Assembly (NCBI RefSeq): GCF_045635475.1
Contig: NZ_JBJGXI010000050.1
Coordinates: 1-40,556 of the forward strand
From: JBJGXI01 sp045635475
GTDB lineage: Bacteria; Bacillota; Bacilli; Bacillales; Amphibacillaceae
Reading direction: 5' to 3'
DNA: 40,556 bases
The notes beneath the pieces were generated by a model. That model did not search any database. It saw only the letters and a program-made list of their open reading frames with translations, and was not told the DNA's origin. Positions 16,299 to 25,600 of this stretch are shown in pieces (positions within the stretch are counted from its first letter, which is position 1; every line of letters begins with the position of its first letter). The position numbers and the translations under genes are program-made.

Positions 16299-17069
16299 AT
16301 GCTTATCAACGGATTTCCTTTTTTTAAAAAGAAAAACCAATCAACTATAAATCACTCAGAATTACATTTGGGTGTGATACCTAAGCATGTAGCAATCATT
16401 ATGGACGGTAATGGACGATGGGCCAAAAAGAGAGGTCTGCCACGTATTGCTGGTCATAAAGAAGGAATGGACAATGTTAAAAGAATCGTAAGAGTGGCTA
16501 CAAAACACAAATTAGAAGTATTGACATTGTATGCCTTCTCAACGGAAAATTGGAAAAGGCCAAAAAAAGAAGTGGATTTTCTAATGGGACTGCCAAGTGA
16601 GTTTTTAAGTACATATTTACCGGAATTAATTGAAAATAATGTCCGAATACAAACAATTGGTGATTTTGAACCTTTACCAAGTTTAACAAAGCAAGCAATG
16701 ACCAATGCTATACATAAAACGAAAGATAATGATGGTTTAATTCTTAATATTGCATTAAATTATGGTAGCAGATTTGAAATGTTAGAAGCTGTTAAAAAAA
16801 TTGTTGAAGATGTGAAAGTAGACCAATATCCAATTGAAAATATAAATGAAGAATTATTTTCTAATTATTTATATACAAAACATATTAGCGATCCGGATTT
16901 TCTTATTCGTACGAGTGGTGAACAACGATTAAGCAACTTCTTATTGTGGCAGTGCGCTTATTCGGAGTTTTGGTTTACAGATGTGTTATGGCCAGATTTT
17001 GATGAAAAACTATTTGAACAAGCTCTGAGTGATTATGAAAAGCGAAAAAGACGCTTTGGGGGCTTATAG
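16299..17069 (+). CDS. uppS: Isoprenyl (undecaprenyl) diphosphate synthase
   Basis: UppS condenses isopentenyl diphosphate with farnesyl diphosphate to make the C55 carrier lipid for peptidoglycan and teichoic acids. The 256-residue product has the cis-prenyltransferase signature IIMDGNGRWAKKRG with catalytic Asp36, GHKEGMDNVKRIV, TLYAFSTENWKRP and the C-terminal SDPDFLIRTSGEQRLSNFLL. The enzyme is soluble and works at the inner face of the membrane. TGGAGG at 16286-16291 precedes ATG 16299. It starts the uppS-cdsA-dxr-rseP group. Confidence 0.97.
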   Translation: MLINGFPFFKKKNQSTINHSELHLGVIPKHVAIIMDGNGRWAKKRGLPRIAGHKEGMDNVKRIVRVATKHKLEVLTLYAFSTENWKRPKKEVDFLMGLPSEFLSTYLPELIENNVRIQTIGDFEPLPSLTKQAMTNAIHKTKDNDGLILNIALNYGSRFEMLEAVKKIVEDVKVDQYPIENINEELFSNYLYTKHISDPDFLIRTSGEQRLSNFLLWQCAYSEFWFTDVLWPDFDEKLFEQALSDYEKRKRRFGGL

Positions 17070-17080
17070 GGTGTGTGTAT

Positions 17081-17878
17081 ATGAAGCAAAGAACAATTAC
17101 TGCTATAGTAGCCATTTTATTATTTTTTCCGTTTGTATTTTATAGCGGATGGCCTTTCTATTTACTTATTTACATTTTGGCAACGATTGGTGTATTAGAA
17201 TTGCTTAGAATGCGAAAAACAACCATTTATCCAATCCCTACGATGTTTACATTGATTTTGTTATGGGCGTTATTGTTTCCTTACACAGAAGAAAATCCGT
17301 TTTTTGAGTTTGACATAACAAAATCAGAAATTATCTTGATGGTTGTCTTATTGTTGTTAGCGTACACCGTTTTAGTAAAGAACAAATTCACTTTCGACGA
17401 TGCCGGTTTTTTATTGTTGTCTGGGTTATATGTTGGCCTTGGTTTTTATTACTTTATGGAAACTAGGGATGCCGATCAAGGCTTAAAATACGTGTTTTAT
17501 GCGATTGTTGTAATATTATCGACTGATACAGGAGCATATATTTTTGGTCGTCTGCTAGGAAAACGAAAGTTGTGGCCTGAAATAAGTCCGAACAAGACAA
17601 TCGAAGGTGCAATTGGTGGAATGCTTTTAGCTGCTATAGTTGCAATTACTTATCATACGTTTGTAGATTTGCCACATTCATATGTTGTTATTTTAATTGT
17701 TACTGTCTTAGCTTCTGCTGTTGGTCAAATCGGTGATTTAGTAGAATCAGCTTTTAAAAGACATTATGAAGTGAAGGACTCTGGTACAATTTTACCAGGA
17801 CACGGAGGCATATTAGACCGATTTGACAGTTGGATATTTATTTTTCCGTTTTTGCATTTTATTCATTTTGTTTCATAG
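17081..17878 (+). CDS. cdsA: Phosphatidate cytidylyltransferase
   Basis: CdsA makes CDP-diacylglycerol from phosphatidate and CTP, the entry point to phospholipid synthesis. The 265-residue product is an integral membrane protein with about seven or eight hydrophobic segments from the N-terminus on. The signature appears in two parts: STDTGAYIFGRLLGKRK and SPNKTIEGAIGG in the middle, then GDLVESAFKRHYEVKDSG and LPGHGGILDRFDS near the C-terminus. A GTG at 17075 is in frame, but ATG 17081 is better placed after AGGGTG (17067-17072). It lies 11 bases after uppS. Confidence 0.96.
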   Translation: MKQRTITAIVAILLFFPFVFYSGWPFYLLIYILATIGVLELLRMRKTTIYPIPTMFTLILLWALLFPYTEENPFFEFDITKSEIILMVVLLLLAYTVLVKNKFTFDDAGFLLLSGLYVGLGFYYFMETRDADQGLKYVFYAIVVILSTDTGAYIFGRLLGKRKLWPEISPNKTIEGAIGGMLLAAIVAITYHTFVDLPHSYVVILIVTVLASAVGQIGDLVESAFKRHYEVKDSGTILPGHGGILDRFDSWIFIFPFLHFIHFVS

Positions 17879-17906
17879 AATGGATTAGACATGGGGACGT
17901 GACTAG

Positions 17907-19049
17907 ATGAAAAGAATTACGCTTTTAGGTGCTACTGGATCGATCGGATTACAAACATTAGACGTCATTCGTAATCATCCAGAGCAATTTAATTTATACG
18001 CTTTGGCTTTTGGAAGCAATTTTAGTAAAGCCATTCCATTAATTAAAGAATTTCAACCTAAGGTTGTTGTCGTAAAAGACATAGAAACAAAAGAAAAACT
18101 TTCACTAGAATTTTCTAGTACGAGCATTTTAGTCGGGAATACTGGTATGGTTGAAATAAGTGTTGATCCAAATACAGATATGCTTGTAAATGCTGTCATG
18201 GGAAGTGTAGGGCTAGAAGCTACGTTGGCTGCAATTAAGGCAAAAAAGAAGATTGCTATTGCGAATAAAGAAACGTTAGTTACTGCTGGTCACCTAGTTA
18301 TGGAGGCAGCAGCAAAATATCAAGTACAGTTGTTACCAGTTGATAGTGAGCATTCAGCAATTTTTCAATGTTTGAACGGTGAGAAGCATCAAGAAATTAA
18401 CAAACTGATCATAACGGCCTCAGGTGGTAGTTTTCGTGATAAAACACGAGATCAATTAGAAGGCGTTACTTTAGAAGATGCATTAAAGCATCCAAATTGG
18501 AGTATGGGGGCCAAAATAACCATTGATTCAGCAACAATGATGAATAAAGGATTAGAAGTTATTGAGGCACATTGGCTATTCAATATCCCATATAAACAAA
18601 TTGAAGTAATTCAGCACACAGAAAGTGTTATTCATTCCATGATAGAATTCGCGGATAGCAGTGTAATGGCACAGCTAGGTACTCCTGATATGAGAGTTCC
18701 GATACAATACGCATTATCTTATCCTTCCAGACTTGATTTTCCAACAGCTAAAAAGTTAAACTTAGTTGACATAGGAAAGTTACATTTTAAGGAAATGGAT
18801 TTCGTGCGATTTCCTTGTTTGCAAATGGCTTTTGATGCAGGAGAAGAAGGCGGAACAATGCCAACTGTACTAAATGCTGCCAATGAAGAGGCGGTTAGTC
18901 TATTTTTACAAGGGAAAATTTCTTTTCTAATGATAGAAACATTAATATATCGTGCGATGGAAAATCATCTATCGATTAAGGACCCAGATTTAGAAACGAT
19001 TATACAGGTTGATCAACAAACACGAAAGCTTATTTCGTCTTATTTATAA
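17907..19049 (+). CDS. dxr: 1-deoxy-D-xylulose 5-phosphate reductoisomerase
   Basis: Dxr converts DXP to 2-C-methyl-D-erythritol 4-phosphate with NADPH, the committed step of the MEP pathway. It supplies the isoprenoid units that UppS uses. The 380-residue product has the NADPH-binding start ITLLGATGSIGLQTLDVI, AIANKETLVTAGHLV, the metal- and substrate-binding LLPVDSEHSAIFQCL, ITASGGSFRD, and HPNWSMGAKITIDSATMMNK. The start is ATG 17907 after GGGGACGTG. Its place between cdsA and rseP is the standard Bacillus order. Confidence 0.97.
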   Translation: MKRITLLGATGSIGLQTLDVIRNHPEQFNLYALAFGSNFSKAIPLIKEFQPKVVVVKDIETKEKLSLEFSSTSILVGNTGMVEISVDPNTDMLVNAVMGSVGLEATLAAIKAKKKIAIANKETLVTAGHLVMEAAAKYQVQLLPVDSEHSAIFQCLNGEKHQEINKLIITASGGSFRDKTRDQLEGVTLEDALKHPNWSMGAKITIDSATMMNKGLEVIEAHWLFNIPYKQIEVIQHTESVIHSMIEFADSSVMAQLGTPDMRVPIQYALSYPSRLDFPTAKKLNLVDIGKLHFKEMDFVRFPCLQMAFDAGEEGGTMPTVLNAANEEAVSLFLQGKISFLMIETLIYRAMENHLSIKDPDLETIIQVDQQTRKLISSYL

Positions 19050-19067
19050 TAAAGGAGCGTGCTACCA

Positions 19068-20324
19068 TTGAACACCATCATTGCATTTATTTTAATGTTT
19101 GGTCTACTCGTGTTTGTTCATGAGTTTGGTCATTTTATTTTTGCTAAAAAAGCAGGAATGCTCGTGCGAGAATTTGCGATTGGAATGGGACCGAAAGTAT
19201 TTTCTATAAAAAAATCTGAAACACTTTATACCATTCGCCTGCTGCCGCTTGGTGGTTATGTTCGAGTAGCTGGAGAAGATCCTGAAATTGTTGATCTCAA
19301 GGCTGGACAACATATCGGATTGGAATTTAATAGTCAAGGCAATGTAAATAAAATTATCGTAAATAATAAGTCAAAGCACCCTAATTCCCGAGTAATTGAA
19401 GTAGAGCGTGCAGATTTAGATCATCGCCTCGTAATTGAAGGTTATGAAGTGGATGAAGAAGAGAAGTTGTTTTTCAATATTGATCCGCAAGCTGTATATG
19501 TTATGGATGAAAATGAAACACAAATTGCGCCTTACGATCGTCAATTTGCGTCTAAAACCAAACGCCAACGAGCGATGCAACTTTTTGCAGGTCCACTAAT
19601 GAACTTCTTACTAACCGTAGTAATTTTCTTAGTGCTTGGCTTGTTACAAGGTGTACCTGCAAATAATGCGCTAATAGGTGATGTGTTAGAAGATAGTCCT
19701 GCCGCAGAGGCTGGTTTCCAAAAAGGTGATGAAGTAGTTCAGATAGAGGGATCGACGATTTCTACTTGGAATCAATTTCAAACATTAGTGCAGGACAGTC
19801 CTGAAGAAGAACTAGCAATGACAGTTATTCGAGATAATGAAAGAGTTGATTTAACTGTTGTGCCCGCTAGACTTGAAGCACAAGACAGAGTTGTTGGCCA
19901 AGTTGGTGTTCAAATAGCGTTAGAAAAATCTGTTTTCAAAGCAGTTCCGTATAGTATTGAACAAACATATTCATGGGCGAAAATGATTCTTGTTAACTTA
20001 GGAATGCTCGTTACTGGTCAATTCTCAATTGACATGTTATCTGGACCAGTAGGCATTTATGACGTTACAGATCAAGTCGTTCAAACTGGATTTTATAACT
20101 TCCTAACATGGACAGCAGCATTGAGTGTTAATTTAGGGATCATTAACTTGTTGCCATTACCTGCACTAGATGGTGGAAGATTAATGTTTGTCGGATTAGA
20201 AGCCGTTCGTGGTAAACCAATTGATCCACAAAAAGAAGGTATTGTACACTTTATTGGATTTGCCTTATTAATGCTACTCATGATTGTTGTAACCTGGAAT
20301 GATATCCAGAGGTTATTTTTGTAA
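19068..20324 (+). CDS. rseP: Site-2 intramembrane metalloprotease RseP (RasP/YluC)
   Basis: RasP cuts membrane-embedded substrates, including anti-sigma factors after a first cleavage and remnant signal peptides. The 418-residue product has the zinc motif HEFGH at residues 18-22 in the first membrane segment, a PDZ domain at about 200-280 with the DSPAAEAGFQKGDEV loop, and the LPALDGGRL motif in the third membrane segment. It ends in MLLMIVVTWNDIQRLFL, as in Bacillus. The chosen start is TTG 19068, which aligns with the family N-terminus; GTG 19059 is too close to AAGGAG at 19051-19056. The stop codon coincides with the left edge of a repeat element. Confidence 0.95.
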   Translation: MNTIIAFILMFGLLVFVHEFGHFIFAKKAGMLVREFAIGMGPKVFSIKKSETLYTIRLLPLGGYVRVAGEDPEIVDLKAGQHIGLEFNSQGNVNKIIVNNKSKHPNSRVIEVERADLDHRLVIEGYEVDEEEKLFFNIDPQAVYVMDENETQIAPYDRQFASKTKRQRAMQLFAGPLMNFLLTVVIFLVLGLLQGVPANNALIGDVLEDSPAAEAGFQKGDEVVQIEGSTISTWNQFQTLVQDSPEEELAMTVIRDNERVDLTVVPARLEAQDRVVGQVGVQIALEKSVFKAVPYSIEQTYSWAKMILVNLGMLVTGQFSIDMLSGPVGIYDVTDQVVQTGFYNFLTWTAALSVNLGIINLLPLPALDGGRLMFVGLEAVRGKPIDPQKEGIVHFIGFALLMLLMIVVTWNDIQRLFL

Positions 20325-20745
20325 GTTTGTTGCGATATAAAATTCAAAATTGAAGTAATATCCGTCGTAGTAGTGATTGCTAATCCGGCGCTGTGGAAAT
20401 ATACGCCCTTTCCGCGGGGAACGCTCTACTCCTCCTCCCTCGCAAAAGGCGCTCACTGCGGGGTATTCAGACTGTTCCTTTCCCGCTGGAGTGGTGTATT
20501 TTTCCACAGCTTAGGGTAGTTTTCTGTTACACACCTTTTATGAAGCGTAAGGCCTACACTTTGAATCCTGAGGCCAGGTAAGGGTCATGCAGGCGTTGTC
20601 CGACAAAGACGGTTTTAGCCTGTAGTCCATAAGAGACTCACTAGCCCCCTGCGGAAAGAAAAGTGGATTTCCGGAGCGGTGCTAGCACTCTCAAACTACG
20701 ATGGATATTAGGTATATTGTGCAGTAACAATTATCGGTTAGAAAA
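20321..20745 (+). repeat. GC-rich dispersed repeat, copy 1
   Basis: This 425-base element fills the rseP-proS gap and matches, in reverse orientation, the stretch 32488-32919 before truB. Matching blocks run along its whole length: GTAAGTTTG at the left edge, TCCGTCGTAGTA at 20361, CTTTCCGCGGGG at 20408, a 40-base block around 20579-20620 that contains AGGGTCATGCAGG and GGTTTTAGCCTGTA, and CCGGAGCGGTGCTAGCACTC at 20671-20690. A hairpin closes the left half: GCTGTGGAAATA (20390-20401) with TATTTTTCCACAGC (20497-20510). It is far richer in GC than nearby intergenic DNA. Small open frames inside it show no protein-family features. Confidence 0.85.
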
Positions 20746-20801
20746 CAGAGTGTAAGAAAAAGACGTATTCGGATTAAAGATATTTATAGAGGTGAAAGTG
20801 G

Positions 20802-22502
20802 ATGAGGCAAAGCCAAACATTAATACCTACACTAAGAGAAGTACCATCAGACGCAGAAATTAAAAGTCATCAGTTATTAGTTAGAGCTGGTTTCATTCGT
20901 CAGACTGCTTCAGGCGTGTATAGCTATTTACCGTTAGGGAAAAAAGTATTGCGTAAAGTTGAAGAAATTGTTCGGCAAGAAATGGACAAGGCTGGCGCTA
21001 ATGAAATGCTGATGCCTGCCCTTCAACCTGCAGAGCTGTGGAAAGAGACTGGTAGGTGGAACACATTTGGTCCTGAACTTATGCGAATGCATGACCGTCA
21101 TAATCGTGAATTTGCACTTGGAGCTACACATGAAGAAGTAATTACGAGTCTCGTGCGTGATGAAGTATCGAGTTATAAAAAGCTACCGATAAATCTTTAT
21201 CAAATTCAAACAAAATTTCGTGATGAGAAACGCCCTAGATTTGGCCTGTTAAGGGGGAGAGAGTTTATCATGAAAGACGCCTATTCTTTTCATGATTCTT
21301 TTGAAAGCTTAGATGAAGGTTATCAAAAAATGTACGCAGCATATAGTAATATTTTTAAAAGGTGCGGACTAAACTTCCGTGCTGTTATTGCTGATTCGGG
21401 TGCAATGGGTGGGAAAGACACTCATGAATTTATGGTGTTATCTGAGGTTGGTGAAGATACCATAGCATATTCAGATTCATCAGACTATGCTGCCAATATA
21501 GAAATGGCTCCTGTCTTGAATAATTATACAAAACAGGTTGAAGCTTTTAAAGAGTTGAAAATGGTGGAGACACCAACCCAAAAGACAATGCAAGAAGTTG
21601 CTGACTATTTAGGTCATTCTCTAGAAAAAGGCTTAAAATCGATCATGTTCAAAGTGGATGATCAGTTGGTACTTGTCGTTACTCGTGGTGACCATGAAGT
21701 AAACGATATTAAGTTAAAGAACTTAAATCAGGCTTCAGATGTTGAATTGGCAACAGAAGAGGAAACGAGAGCAGCTTTAGGTGCTGGATTTGGCTCGTTG
21801 GGTCCTGTAGATATTGAGGATAAAGTGGAAGTTGTTGCTGATTATGCCGTAGCGGCTGCAGTAAATGTATCATGTGGAGCGAACAAGGATGGTTACCACT
21901 ATATTAATGTTAATCCTGACCGAGATTTCAAAATAAATAACTATGCTGACTTACGTTTTATTCAAGAAGGTGATGCTTCTCCTGATGGTAAAGGTGAAAT
22001 TAAATTTGCTAAAGGGATTGAAGTTGGACACGTCTTTAAACTAGGGAAGTTATATGCTGACAAGCTAGGAGCGAGTTTTTTAGACGATCAAGGTAAATCC
22101 CAAACAATGATTATGGGTTGTTATGGTATTGGTGTGTCCCGAACAGCAGCATCAATTGTAGAACAATATAATGATGATAAGGGTATTAATTGGCCAATTG
22201 CAGTAGCACCGTTCCATGTCCATTTATTATCGGTCAATGCTAAAAATGATGAACAAAAACAGTTTGCAGATGAACTTTACCAGAAATTAATCGCAAAGGG
22301 CATCGAAGTTTTATACGATGACCGTAAAGAACGTGCAGGCGTTAAATTTGCAGACAGTGACCTGATCGGAATTCCTTTCCGGATCACGGTAGGTAAACGC
22401 GCAAACGAAGGGTATGTGGAATTTAAATACCGTAGTACGGGAGAACAAGAGGATATACATGAGGCTACAATAATTGGAAAATTATCAAGCTTATTAAAAT
22501 AA
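20802..22502 (+). CDS. proS: Prolyl-tRNA synthetase (bacterial type)
   Basis: ProS charges tRNA-Pro. The 566-residue product is the long bacterial type: a class II catalytic core split by a YbaK-like editing domain at about 225-400 that hydrolyses Ala-tRNA-Pro, and a C-terminal anticodon-binding domain from about 465. Motifs seen are RAGFIRQTASGVYSYLPLG, LGATHEEVITSLVRDEV, FRDEKRPRFGLLRGREFIMK, GANKDGYHY in the insert, and CYGIGVSRTAASIVEQ. AGAGGTG at 20788-20794 precedes ATG 20802. I see no T-box-like leader upstream; the gap is filled by a repeat. Confidence 0.97.
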   Translation: MRQSQTLIPTLREVPSDAEIKSHQLLVRAGFIRQTASGVYSYLPLGKKVLRKVEEIVRQEMDKAGANEMLMPALQPAELWKETGRWNTFGPELMRMHDRHNREFALGATHEEVITSLVRDEVSSYKKLPINLYQIQTKFRDEKRPRFGLLRGREFIMKDAYSFHDSFESLDEGYQKMYAAYSNIFKRCGLNFRAVIADSGAMGGKDTHEFMVLSEVGEDTIAYSDSSDYAANIEMAPVLNNYTKQVEAFKELKMVETPTQKTMQEVADYLGHSLEKGLKSIMFKVDDQLVLVVTRGDHEVNDIKLKNLNQASDVELATEEETRAALGAGFGSLGPVDIEDKVEVVADYAVAAAVNVSCGANKDGYHYINVNPDRDFKINNYADLRFIQEGDASPDGKGEIKFAKGIEVGHVFKLGKLYADKLGASFLDDQGKSQTMIMGCYGIGVSRTAASIVEQYNDDKGINWPIAVAPFHVHLLSVNAKNDEQKQFADELYQKLIAKGIEVLYDDRKERAGVKFADSDLIGIPFRITVGKRANEGYVEFKYRSTGEQEDIHEATIIGKLSSLLK

Positions 22503-22523
22503 AGGAATACAAATTAGGTAATT

Positions 22524-22562
22524 AAACCCTTGTCATATCAATTAATGACAAGGGTTTTAATT
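22524..22562 (+). terminator. Intrinsic terminator after proS
   Basis: AAACCCTTGTCAT (22524-22536) pairs perfectly with ATGACAAGGGTTT (22545-22557), followed by a short T-rich run. Confidence 0.85.
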
Positions 22563-22641
22563 CGTAGTAGAATAATAAAATAAGCTTCTGTACTACATAG
22601 GTTTTAAGGATTATGTGTACTGGATACGGGGAGGAAGAAAC

Positions 22642-25600
22642 ATGAACATATCCAGCATGGAAAAAATGAATATGTTGTTAGAACAAATAGAGATATCTGA
22701 AGAAATGAAAAATGATTACTTCCAGGAAAGTGCGCTCATAAAACTAGAAATATATAAACAGCAAAAGAAATGGCACTTCCATTTTCAATTACCTAGTGTT
22801 TTGCCACCTTCCGCCTATCGTATTTTTACGATGAAATTACAAGAAACCTTTTCCAAATTTGCTACGATCGTAGACTGGACGATTTATACTGATAATAAAA
22901 AGCTAGACGATGATGCCATTTGTGATTATTGGATGGATTTCATCCGTTCATTGGAGGATTTATCGCCAGCTTATCGAGACCTAGTATATGAGCAAAGGCC
23001 AGCAGTAAATGGAGCTAAGCTTGTTTTAACTGCCCGTAATGGTGCAGAGGCAAATGCGCTTTCAAAACGATTAGATGGTGCTTTTAAAGCATATTGTGTT
23101 CGTATTGGCACATTAGCTTATACGTTACAGGTAGATGTGAAAACTGAAATAGATGCCATTGAAAAGTTTAGGGAGCAAAAAGCGATTGAGGATCAAAAAA
23201 TCGTTCAACAAGCTGTGCGAGATAAAGAAGAACGAGCGAAACAAAAACCAGATGAATCGCAAAAAGGACCAATCTTTATTGGTGCCCAAATTAAAGACGA
23301 TCCGATTCCAATGGAGCAAGTGCTAGAAGAAGAACGGCGCGTGGTTTTCCAAGGATATGTGTTCGATTCAGATGTAAGAGAGCTAAGATCAGGACGGCAT
23401 TTACTTATTGCGAAAGTTACCGATTATACGAGCTCGTTTCACATTAAAATGTTTTCTAAAGGAGACCAGGATGAGGTCCAGTTTGCACAATTAAAAAAAG
23501 GTATGTGGGTCAAAGCGCGTGGTAGTATTCAAACAGACACCTTTACAAACGAACTGACGATGATGGCTAATGATATTAATCAAATCACACCATACGTAAG
23601 GAAAGACAATGCACCAGAGGGTGAGAAGCGCGTGGAGCTGCATGCTCATACAACGATGAGTCAAATGGATGCCGTTGTTTCTGCTTCAAGATTAGTTGAA
23701 CAAGCTGCTAAATGGGGGCATACAGCTATTGCGATAACAGATCATGCTGTTGCACAATCCTATCCTGAAGCATATGGAGCTAGCAAAAAGCATGGTGTTA
23801 AGGTTTTATACGGATTGGAAGCTAATATTGTTGATGATGGCGTACCAATCGCATATAACGAAGCAGATATAGAACTTGAACAAGCAACTTACGTCGTTTT
23901 TGATGTGGAAACAACAGGTCTGTCTGCAGTTTATGATACCATCATTGAACTTGCCGCAGTTAAAGTCGAAAATGGAGAAATTGTTGATCGGTTTGAACGA
24001 TTTGCCAATCCGCACCATCCATTGTCTCAAACTACAATAGATTTAACAGGGATTACGGATGACATGGTTAAGAATGCTCCTGAAGTAGAAGAAGTTTTAA
24101 AAGACTTTAAGGCATGGATGGGTGATGCGATCTTGGTTGCCCATAATGCAAGCTTTGATATGGGCTTTTTAAACCAAGGATTTAAGAGAATTGATATAGA
24201 AAAAGCACCTAACCCTGTTATAGATACGTTAGAATTAGCGCGATTTTTATTTCCTAACTTTAAAAACCATCGTCTTAACACGTTGTGTAAGCATTTGAAT
24301 ATTGAACTAACACAACACCATAGAGCGATTTATGATGCGGAAGCGACTGGCTATTTAATGTGGAAATTACTAAAAGATGCGTTCGAAAAAGAAATCGTTA
24401 ATCATAAGCAATTGAATCAACATATGGGGGAAGGGAATGCGTATCAAAGGTCTCGTCCTTTTCACGTTACATTACTTGCTAAAAATGAAGTCGGCTTAAA
24501 AAATATATTTAAGCTTGTTTCCTATTCACATATCGACTATTTTTATCGTGTCCCGCGAATACCTCGTTCAGTGCTCACCAAGCATCGTGAAGGACTAATT
24601 ATTGGATCTGGGTGTGATAAAGGGGAAGTATTTGAAACAATGATGCAAAAGTCAAAAGAGGAAGCAGAAAACGTTGCAGAATTCTATGATTATATAGAAA
24701 TTCAACCACCGAGTAATTATAATCATTTAATTGAAAGGGAATTGGTCCAAAATGAAGCACAGATCTTTGACATTATCAGAAATTTAGTTGATATGGCCGA
24801 GAGAATGGGTAAAAAAGCAATAGCTACTGGGAACACGCATTATATCGAGCAACATGAAAAATTATATCGACAAATTTTGATAACATCACAAAAAGGTAAC
24901 CCGCTCAACCGCCAAACACTTCCGGACGTTCATTTCCGGACGACGGATGAAATGCTACAATGCTTTGATTTCTTAGGTGACCAAAAAGCGAAGGAAGTAG
25001 TTGTAACAAATACACAGTATATTGCAGATTTGACAGAGGATATCAAGCCAGTAAAAGATGACTTGTATACACCGAACATTGATGGTGCTGAAGATGAAAT
25101 TAGAGAAATGAGTTATGTGAAAGCACGAAGTATCTATGGGGATGATTTGCCGGAAATTGTGGTGAATCGGATCGAAAAGGAATTAAAAAGTATTATCGGA
25201 CATGGATTCGCTGTTATTTATCTAATTTCGCATAAACTTGTAAAAAAGTCGTTGGATGATGGTTATCTTGTTGGGTCACGTGGTTCCGTAGGTTCATCAC
25301 TTATTGCTACATTAACGGAAATCACTGAGGTCAATCCATTGCCACCTCACTATGTTTGTGAGTCATGTCACCATCATGAGTTTTTTAATGATGGTTCCGT
25401 AGGTAGTGGCTTTGATTTGGCAGATAAAAACTGTCCTAATTGTGGGTTAAACCTAACAAAAGATGGACAAGACATTCCCTTTGAAACATTTCTCGGTTTT
25501 AAAGGTGACAAAGTACCCGATATTGATTTGAACTTCTCTGGGGAATACCAGCCAAAAGCACATAATTACACGAAGGTATTATTTGGCGAAGATTATGTCT

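Noticed and set aside
20393..20581. Open reading frame of 62 codons on the plus strand
   Set aside because: It lies in the other copy of the repeat and the other copy does not encode the same peptide in any frame.
20746..20801. Possible T-box leader for proS
   Set aside because: No T-box sequence, specifier loop or terminator is present; the gap is almost all repeat.
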